Below, in pieces: positions 56,148-64,000 of a stretch of 64,000 nucleotides of DNA. The stretch is from Polyporus tsugae (lineage: Eukaryota > Basidiomycota > Agaricomycetes > Polyporales > Polyporaceae), in contig JAHRBS010000010.1 in the NCBI GenBank assembly GCA_024305745.1, forward strand, positions 2,859,501 to 2,923,500. Reading direction: 5' to 3'. Within the stretch, counting starts at the first letter, position 1. Each line of letters opens with the position of its first letter. The notes below the pieces were generated by a model. The model was not told the DNA's origin. It was given only the letters and a program-made list of their open reading frames with translations, and did no database searches. Made by a program: the position numbers and the translations under genes.

Positions 56148-57362
56148 ATGACGAAACGTCCTCGCAGTAAAGGCGGCACTGAGCCTAGACACGAAGCACC
56201 AGCACCAACGAGACTCCGTCTCGAGACCGCCGTCCACGCCGATACGGAGGCCCGTCTGACCACAATTCTGTCTTGGAACGCCGAGACACCTGTGCCCTTT
56301 CTCCAGCTCTCAGGCAGCAAGGCCCGCGCCGCCGCAAATGCGGCTCCAAATGTCGTGCCTGGGTCTAATCCTTCCCTCCTCCGAGACCTCATTCGACGGC
56401 ACCACTTCCCTGACTTCATCTGTCTGCAGGAGGTGCGCGCACGCCACTCGGACAAGGAGTGGATTGCCGCCCTCCGCGCCGCAGCGAACACCAGCACACG
56501 TCCGTTCACATCCGCCACAAAGACCGACAGTAGCATGAGCAGCAGCAGCGGGGACGTTGCCATTCCAGAAGACAACGGCCCTCGGTACACCATGCACCAC
56601 TCGCTGAACCACGCCGCCCGTGGCCAGCGGCACTTCGGCGTCGCGACGTTCGTGCGCGAACCCGGCGCGGTCGCGCACGCCCGTGAGGTCGACTGGGACG
56701 CGGAGGGTCGCGTGCTCATCCTCGAGATGCACGGCGGGTGGGCGCTCGTGAACGTCTACGGGCTGAACGGGAGCGAGTTCATGTGGCGCCACCCGCTCGG
56801 GCAGGCAGCGCCGAAGACGCGCAATGAGCGCAAGCGCGAGTTCAACCGGCTGCTCATGCAGGAGTGCGTCGCGCTGCAGCACCGCGAGCTGCGCGTCGTG
56901 CTCGTCGGGGACTTCAACATCTCCCTCGGGAAGAGGGACTGTCACCCGCGGCTGCGGACGGAGTACCCGCACGGGCTCGCACGGGCAGAGTTTACGGGGC
57001 AGTTCATCCCTGGGGTGAACGTGGCTGATGTGTTTCGGAAGAAGTACCCGGACGTGAGGGCGTACAGCTGGTTCGCGAAGGGGAAGCCGCAAGGCGCGGA
57101 TTGCGCTAGGGTGGATTATGCGCTGGTGGAGAGGAGTTTGGAGGGGAATGTGGTGGACATCGCTTATCTGGAAGATCCTCAGGAGAGAGCGCACAGCGAC
57201 CACGCGCCGTTCTTGCTCACGATGAAGGACATGAATGCATTCAATGCGATACAGCAGGGCACACATGTCATCGAGCCTACGATGAATCAACTACAGCCTG
57301 GTGAGCCCAAACCTTGCTTCATGCACTGGGAGCGGGAGGCTGACAACACTACAGTAACATAG
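56148..57362 (+). CDS. Endonuclease/exonuclease/phosphatase-family protein
   Basis: Metal-dependent hydrolase of the EEP (exonuclease III/DNase I) superfamily; substrate unknown. Intronless, 404 residues from the ATG at 56148. Catalytic set visible: Asn44 (ILSWNAE), Glu95 (FICLQEV), Tyr204 (VNVYGLNG), Asp255 and Asn257 (LVGDFNISLG), Asp323 (RVDYALV), Asp351-His352 (SDHAPFLL). The arrangement recalls ExoIII-like AP endonucleases, but I see no DNA-repair-specific signature. The absence of introns and strongly G/C-ending codons between 56600 and 57000 differ from neighbouring genes. The 3' end overlaps the convergent Kre9-like gene by 14 bases. An earlier ATG at 56049 would add 33 residues. Confidence 0.8.
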   Translation: MTKRPRSKGGTEPRHEAPAPTRLRLETAVHADTEARLTTILSWNAETPVPFLQLSGSKARAAANAAPNVVPGSNPSLLRDLIRRHHFPDFICLQEVRARHSDKEWIAALRAAANTSTRPFTSATKTDSSMSSSSGDVAIPEDNGPRYTMHHSLNHAARGQRHFGVATFVREPGAVAHAREVDWDAEGRVLILEMHGGWALVNVYGLNGSEFMWRHPLGQAAPKTRNERKREFNRLLMQECVALQHRELRVVLVGDFNISLGKRDCHPRLRTEYPHGLARAEFTGQFIPGVNVADVFRKKYPDVRAYSWFAKGKPQGADCARVDYALVERSLEGNVVDIAYLEDPQERAHSDHAPFLLTMKDMNAFNAIQQGTHVIEPTMNQLQPGEPKPCFMHWEREADNTTVT

Positions 57363-58461
57363 CGGCCAAGAACCAGTAAAGGGAAGCGGTTCCCTGCCAT
57401 CTCCGATCCTGACTGGTGCAGCCTGCGTTGGAGAGCTTCACGGCGTTATCCGCGGTGGAGATGCCGGGACCCAGTTGCGAGCAAGACGCGGAGCTGTTAG
57501 GAGGGCTGGCCGAGAGGGAAACAGGTTGCGTGTGAGCAGGGCGCGCCTTCGTCGGGAGGCTAATGGTCGGGATCAGGACTCTAGACATAGTGCCGCTGCT
57601 TCCAGTGGGACTGCCCGTAGGATGGCGCGAGGGTGTGGACGCGGGATCTGGGGGTGAAGAGTGGCCGGGTTCGTCAGAGGATGCATCGTCGTCGTGCTCA
57701 TGTGTCCCGTTTTGCAAGTCGTCGTCGATTGAAGAGCCATCGCTTCCGCTTCGCAGGCCATCGTCGCCGTCACCATCGTCTGGATCGCCATCGTCGCCGT
57801 CCTGTTGTGAGTTGACGTCGGATAGAGCCTGCTGGTGGGCGGAAACTCCGGTGACTCCGGAAACCAGGCGGCCTTCGCCCCAAGGTACAGGGTCACTGTT
57901 TGGTTGCATATTATGCTCTGGCTTCTCGCTGTCGCCGGACGCCGAAGTAATCTTCCGACAATGACCATCAGAATGTATCAATGTCGGATAGACGACACGC
58001 ATACCGTGAAACGGGTTGTCCATTGGGAGTTTTGCACATCGTCTCCATTGGTGAACTGGAATTTATCTCGTCAGCTGCCCGTACCAAGATCACAACAAGC
58101 TTCGGCGCATACCTGGTAGAAATAAATGGCAGAATATGGGTCGACTTCAGGGCAAGTCCAACTGTATGGCGAGAGGCTCCCGTCGGTACCGTCCAGGCTA
58201 GAGACGACGGTGGCCAGCCGCGTCATGTTGTTATTGGAGCCTGTCATGAGATCTGGTCATTGTTAACGTTATGAGGGAGACGGTAGAGATATAGGAAGAC
58301 CGACAGATCGAGACATCCGTCCACTTTCCGCCGGTGGTGTCAGCGTTCCACTTGATCGTGCAGGAAGAGCCAGCTGCGAAGGTGTCTCCAGGACCAGGGG
58401 CGGTTGGTGTGAAACTAGCCAGCGCCAGCGTCGAGAGAAGTAGTAGCACCAAGGAAGACAT
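57349..58461 (-). CDS. Kre9/Knh1-like GPI-anchored Ser/Thr-rich protein
   Basis: Secreted surface protein with an N-terminal Ser-Thr-rich GPI/Kre9-Knh1-type domain, a fold linked to beta-1,6-glucan or wall organisation in yeasts. Start MSSLVLLLLSTLALASFTPT is a signal peptide. The domain continues GDTFAAGSSCTIKWNADTTG and WTDVSIC, joins SNNNMTRLATVVSSLDGTDG across an intron, and ends near YFYQFTNGDDVQNSQW. The rest is an acidic Asp/Gly/Ser stretch (DGDDGDPDDGDGDDG), a Ser/Pro/Thr stalk and a hydrophobic C-terminus (LYWFLAAMLL) preceded by small residues, as in GPI signals. Three introns were read (about 58309-58246, 58111-58055, 58003-57951). Confidence 0.8.
57738..57803 (-). repeat. Asp/Gly-coding triplet-type repeat
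   Basis: Part of the Kre9-like gene. The plus strand shows CCATCGTCGCCGT twice, 30 bases apart, amid CCATCG and TCGTCG units. It codes the Asp-Gly-Asp acidic run. Confidence 0.6.
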
Positions 58462-58787
58462 GTCACAGAGCAAGACGTAGCTTCCGAGTACTTGGGCAGA
58501 TGCAGGAGGTAGAAGTGACTGAGAGTAGATGCTCGACCAGCGAGGGACTCAAGATGATGGAGAAAGGCAGGCACATTCAGAGACCTGCATCCGAGACTTA
58601 TTGAATGGATCTTGGGTGTCAGCCAGCACGTCGGGAGCGAGTCGAGGGAGATCGTGGTCAGGATCGTGAGGGTGTACTTACTAGAGTGGTTGGGGTCACA
58701 TGCACCGTGTTCAGCGGGCGTCACTTGTCCGCAGTGTGGCCAAGACTCCATCCCGTCTTTCACTCTATCCACCCCTCACCATCTGCC
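58462..58787. promoter_or_regulatory. Shared divergent promoter region, Kre9-like / Vps24
   Basis: 326 bases between opposite starts. No TATA box or outstanding motif was noticed. Confidence 0.4.
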
Positions 58788-59664
58788 ATGCAGTCCATCA
58801 ATCGCTTTCTATACGGCCCGACCGCTGAAGAGAAGGTGCGCGCATGGCAGGCCAAGCTGCGCTCTGAACAGCGGGTACTCGAGCGAGAGATGAGGCAGGT
58901 TCGGTGCAATCGTTTACGTCTGGGGCTTGTGGCTTACTGTCTAGGCTACGTGTTGTCTAGCTCGATGCTGCAACAAAGAAGGCGCAGCAAACTGTGAAGC
59001 AGCTTGCGAAGAAGGGAGACACCAAGTCAGCCAGGATCATGGCGAAGGAGGTCGTGAGGAGCCGCAAGCAGATGGACCGCCTTTCGGTCAGCAAGGCCAG
59101 GCTAGGGTCAATCGGCAACCAGCTGCAACAGCAACTATGTGCGTAACGCAATGCGTCGTATCCTAACTTTGGACGTCCTTTCGCTAATTCTATGTAGCTA
59201 TGGTCAAAGTCACAGGTGCACTGCAGAAGTCAACGGAGATCATGAAGCTCTCAAATACTCTTATGAAGCTGCCCCAGATTAGCCAGACCATGCGGGAGAT
59301 GAGCATGGAAATGACCAAAGTAAGTTTCCCGGTGGAACCCGTTCTTTCTCATTGTAACCGGGAATGGCTTAGGCGGGGATTATGGAGGAGATGCTGGAGG
59401 ACACGCTTCAGATGGAAGACGACGAAGAATTGGAGGAGGAGGCCGATGCCGAGATCGACAAGGTGCTTTACGACCTGACAGAAGGCAAGCTGGGGCAGGC
59501 GGGGATGGTCAAGGACGAACTTCCGGTATGTGATTTGCTTCGGCGCGCGACAGGTGTATTGATTCCGGAGTGTGCAGGTATTGCAGAACCAGGTGGAGGA
59601 CGAAGAGACGGAGAGGGCGATGGAGCAGTACCGGCAACAGCTGAATGGACTGCTGAGCGGATGA
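58788..59664 (+). CDS. VPS24: ESCRT-III subunit Vps24/CHMP3
   Basis: ESCRT-III filament protein for membrane scission at endosomes. Starts MQSINRFLYGPTAEEKVRAW, the membrane-facing N-terminal helix of Vps24. Helical core: QRVLEREMRQ, LDAATKKAQQTVKQLAKKGD, KSARIMAKEVVRSRKQMDRL, KVTGALQKSTEIMKLSNTLM and KLPQISQTMREMSMEMTK. The C-terminal acidic regulatory part is GIMEEMLEDTLQMEDDEELE, followed by a last exon with a short MIM-type helix (ERAMEQYRQQLNGLLSG). About 220 residues in five exons. Basic N-terminal half and acidic C-terminal half match the autoinhibited ESCRT-III layout. Confidence 0.93.
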
Positions 59665-59989
59665 ATCAGATGATACCCATGATATACACTGTCTTGCTTT
59701 CACGTTCCCATGTCCTGTATCATACGTTGTGCATGTACCCTATAGGTTAGATCTCGACCCACGACCCGCTGTAGACTCCCTCGAGGCCCCGAACGGTCTC
59801 CGACTTGTCGGTCAGCGTGAGTGAGGCCGGAGAACATCGGCGCGGAGACGCATCGGGCGAAGTAAGCTTGATCGCGACCACGTGGAAATAGAAATACATC
59901 ATCCCTCACGTGGGCCGCTATGATTTCGCCCCCGCTCGGGTTTCGGTTTTACCACCTCTCTTCTCCGTCGTCCTCAGACTCTTGCAAAA
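59665..59989. other. Intergenic region between VPS24 and IDH2
   Basis: Tandem plus-strand neighbours, 325 bases. A pyrimidine-rich leader (about 59950-59980) precedes the IDH2 ATG. No other feature seen. Confidence 0.4.
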
Positions 59990-61838
<1,849 letters not shown>

Positions 61839-62372
61839 AGCTGCTATTCTAGAACGCTTGCATAGAATATTGTACTGTGTTGCTACAACCTAGTATCGAT
61901 CCCTGCATGGGGTGGCGTATGATGTCCCGAGCACGAGCATACACGGGGCACCTTCAAATTGTTAAGACTCGCGAGTGCATGTCATAAGTATGCCAGCGAA
62001 CTCCGCCCAGCGGTGCGTATCAGTGACTAGTGACTAAGGAGCGTGGGAAAGGAGTATAGCCGCCTCGCTCGAGCTTATAGCTCTCTTGGACGATTCCTCC
62101 CTCTCTCGCGACGATAAACAATCCCCTTCCACGCCTACCGAGGCAACCACTCCCATAAACCCCCACTCGCCCTACAGGGCAAAGCCTACATTTACGAATT
62201 CTCACCCAACTTTGTGTAAGTGCCCCTTTCGTGCCTCCCCGCTCTCACAGTGCTTACCCCGTCACCAGTCTTCGTCACCTTTCGTCTATCCTTCGGAAAA
62301 CAGCCCAACCCGAAAAACATTGCATAATATCTGAAAAGTCTCCCACAACGCGAACATCACATTACGAACGAT
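61839..62372. other. IDH2-SSD1 interval, long leader of SSD1
   Basis: 534 bases. A GTAAGTGCCC donor at 62217 and a pyrimidine-rich stretch before several AG sites (about 62296-62340) suggest a leader intron. No gene seen. Confidence 0.4.
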
Positions 62373-64000
62373 ATGACCGACGAATTCACGCCTCAGACGC
62401 AGCAAACGCTGACCAAGAAGGACGACAAGAAGCAACAGACTTCTAACGTCTCTGCCCAACAGGGCGGCAACAGACAAGCCCCCAAGAAGAACGGACCTGC
62501 CTCACGCTCGACCTCCATCAGCGCGGGTGCGGGTTACCCCCGACCGTCCTCCCAGTCAAGCAATCGCTCGACCAGCAGGAAGCCCAGCAACACACAGGGC
62601 GCAGCGGACTCAGGCTCCGAGTCTGCCAATGCGCGCAGGAACAACAACAGCGGTGATGGTAGGCAGCGCGGCAAGTCGCAGACTGGCCGTGGTGGAGGAC
62701 AGCAGGGTGGGGCACACAAGAAGGGTCAGTCCACCTCACAGGGGAACCGTGGACAGGGCGGGAACAACAGGCCGAAGCAGCCCTCCCCAGTCCCGCCTGC
62801 GACGAGCGAGAGCAGCGACGCGCTCTCGTCGCTCCAGCGCGTTATCGCAGATCTCAAGACCACTTCCCCTCCTAACCCGCAGGTCAACGCCCAGTCCCTC
62901 GCCGCGGCGTCGACGCTGCCGGCGAACGCACCCGTGTTTCAGCCGGGGGCGATGGCGTTCCCGAGCTCCGCTCCTGAGCCGCCCCCGCGTCACCGCAAGG
63001 CGGCCTCTCTCGGCGCATCGTCACTTGGCGCTTCCATGGGCTATTCCCCCAACCTCGGCTCCATGATGGAAGACGTGGAGGACGGTCAGGGAACCCCGAT
63101 AATGGAGGAGGGCGAGATCCCTGAGAACGCCTACCAGGCTGCCCACCAGCGCCGCTCGCTGTCGCAGAGCTTCAACCCGCCCCGCTTCCAGGCGCTCGCT
63201 GCCCAGCAGCAGCAAGAGCAGGGAGAGGTCATTGGCCCAACCGGCCGCCCTCAGCTTGCGCCAGGCTTCATGTTTGGTGCGCGCAGGCGCCCCAGCTCGA
63301 ACCTCACAATGGGCCCCCCGATCAATGAGGAGGACGTCGGATTCCAGTTCCCTCAGCAGAACCAGATCAGCAACTTCGGCAACCTCGACGATGGCCACAG
63401 GAAGCCCGAGGAGCGTGGTGACATCTCTGGGATCATGGCAGAGCAGGTGAGTGCTCGTCCGTGGTATGTATCCCCTGTATGTATGCCAACGTCCTGGGAG
63501 CAGATCGCCATCCAAAACCAGATCGAGGCGTTGCAGCAACAGCAGCAAGCTCTCTACCAGCACCAACTTGCTTCGAACCAGGTGCTTTCCTTCCAGACGG
63601 CAGGTCTCGCGCCTGGTCGCAATGTCCACCGCCGTGTGCACAGCACTGCCGTCCCATCGATGAACATCGGCCTCAACAGCTTCGGCGGCCCTCAAACTGC
63701 TATGGGCCAGTTCGGCAGTCTTAGCGGCTTAGGCATGGGTCTCGATGGACAACCGTCATCTGTTCCCCGCGGACATGGCAGGCGTCACAGTGTCAATGTC
63801 CTCAACAAGACTAGCGGTCAACCCAGCTTGGCTTCCCTTGGCTTCTCGCACAGTGCTGACGGCTTCGATGACGGCTTCGCGCCGCCTCCCGGCCTTGGTG
63901 GTTCCGGCCACTCTCGCTCCGACTCTAGCTGGCGGATGAGTGAGTACCTTGATTGTCATAGTTGTAGACATGATGTTGACGGATGTGCAGATGGTGGCAT
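62373..64000 (+). CDS. SSD1: Ssd1-type RNA-binding translational repressor, N-terminal part
   Basis: Ssd1 is an RNase II-fold protein without nuclease activity that binds mRNAs of wall proteins and is controlled by the Cbk1 kinase in yeast. Only its disordered N-terminal half is in the window; the cold-shock and RNB-like domains lie beyond the edge, so the name rests on layout and short matches. Start MTDEFTPQTQQTLTKKDDKK at 62373. Gly/Gln/Ser/Asn-rich stretches follow, then IEALQQQQQALYQHQLASN, and several His-x-Arg-x-x-Ser-like sites (e.g. RHRKAASLG, GRRHSVNVLNKTSG), the type phosphorylated by Cbk1. DGFDDGFAPPPGLGG precedes the last junction. Introns 63447-63503 and 63940-63990 are both multiples of three and stop-free in frame. 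Confidence 0.75.
   Translation, partial: MTDEFTPQTQQTLTKKDDKKQQTSNVSAQQGGNRQAPKKNGPASRSTSISAGAGYPRPSSQSSNRSTSRKPSNTQGAADSGSESANARRNNNSGDGRQRGKSQTGRGGGQQGGAHKKGQSTSQGNRGQGGNNRPKQPSPVPPATSESSDALSSLQRVIADLKTTSPPNPQVNAQSLAAASTLPANAPVFQPGAMAFPSSAPEPPPRHRKAASLGASSLGASMGYSPNLGSMMEDVEDGQGTPIMEEGEIPENAYQAAHQRRSLSQSFNPPRFQALAAQQQQEQGEVIGPTGRPQLAPGFMFGARRRPSSNLTMGPPINEEDVGFQFPQQNQISNFGNLDDGHRKPEERGDISGIMAEQVSARPWYVSPVCMPTSWEQIAIQNQIEALQQQQQALYQHQLASNQVLSFQTAGLAPGRNVHRRVHSTAVPSMNIGLNSFGGPQTAMGQFGSLSGLGMGLDGQPSSVPRGHGRRHSVNVLNKTSGQPSLASLGFSHSADGFDDGFAPPPGLGGSGHSRSDSSWRMSEYLDCHSCRHDVDGCADGG

Noticed and set aside
56310..57290. Minus-strand open frame of about 326 codons opposite the EEP gene
   Set aside because: The plus strand holds all catalytic EEP motifs in order. 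The antisense frame is Arg/His/Leu-rich shadow sequence.
62527..63066. Arg/Ser-rich open frame in the SSD1 region
   Set aside because: It is another frame of the SSD1 coding exon, which is open from 62373 and has the expected composition.

Overview
The window looks like a chromosome segment of a filamentous basidiomycete (Agaricomycetes; gene style suggests Polyporales, an inference). It is gene-dense, with about 50-60% GC coding sequence and many short GT-AG introns of roughly 45-65 bases. The gene content is eukaryotic core machinery plus fungal-specific families: Zn2Cys6 factor, Kre9/Knh1-type wall protein, Ssd1, vacuolar proteinase A. No transposon, tRNA, CRISPR or viral element was recognised.

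Layout, left to right. 1-3678 (-): RDH54/RAD54B helicase, cut by the window edge. 3954-8933 (-): a very large Pro/Ser-rich protein whose middle is built from eight symmetric phase-1 exons, each one YP-rich repeat; this is the most unusual locus. 8934-10531: long divergent intergenic region. 10532-12115 (+): COP9 signalosome subunit 4. 12249-15454 (-): Ctk1/CDK12-type CTD kinase with an RS-rich head. 16334-18497 (-): DCAF/WDTC1-like WD40 protein, whose upstream region carries three perfect palindromes including TGACGTCA. 18824-20349 (-): proteinase A. 20665-22689 (+): BRD8-like bromodomain protein. 22820-34365 (-): giant Tra1/TRRAP pseudokinase. 35328-37853 (+): orphan multi-pass membrane protein with a long disordered tail. 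38351-39767 (+): verprolin/WIP. 40156-41900 (+): protein disulfide isomerase. 42199-42885 (-): TCTP. 43156-44999 (+): Utp15. 45086-47459 (-): CTNNBL1. 47725-48551 (-): RBM42-like RRM protein. 48978-50028 (+): ribosomal protein L5/uL18. 50204-52376 (-): Mediator Med17. 52727-55707 (+): Zn2Cys6 transcription factor. 56148-57362 (+): EEP-family nuclease/phosphatase. 57349-58461 (-): Kre9/Knh1-like GPI protein. 58788-59664 (+): Vps24/CHMP3. 59990-61838 (+): mitochondrial NAD-isocitrate dehydrogenase. 62373-end (+): Ssd1, cut by the window edge.

Functional themes: gene expression dominates (BRD8 and Tra1 are both NuA4 subunits and lie tail to tail; Med17, the CTD kinase, Utp15, CTNNBL1, RBM42 and L5 follow the same theme). 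Protein handling is the second theme (CSN4, DCAF, proteinase A, PDI, Vps24). Gene coordinates are start-to-stop spans including introns. Exon limits were read by eye from splice signals and reading frame; where a junction could not be settled the entry says so.
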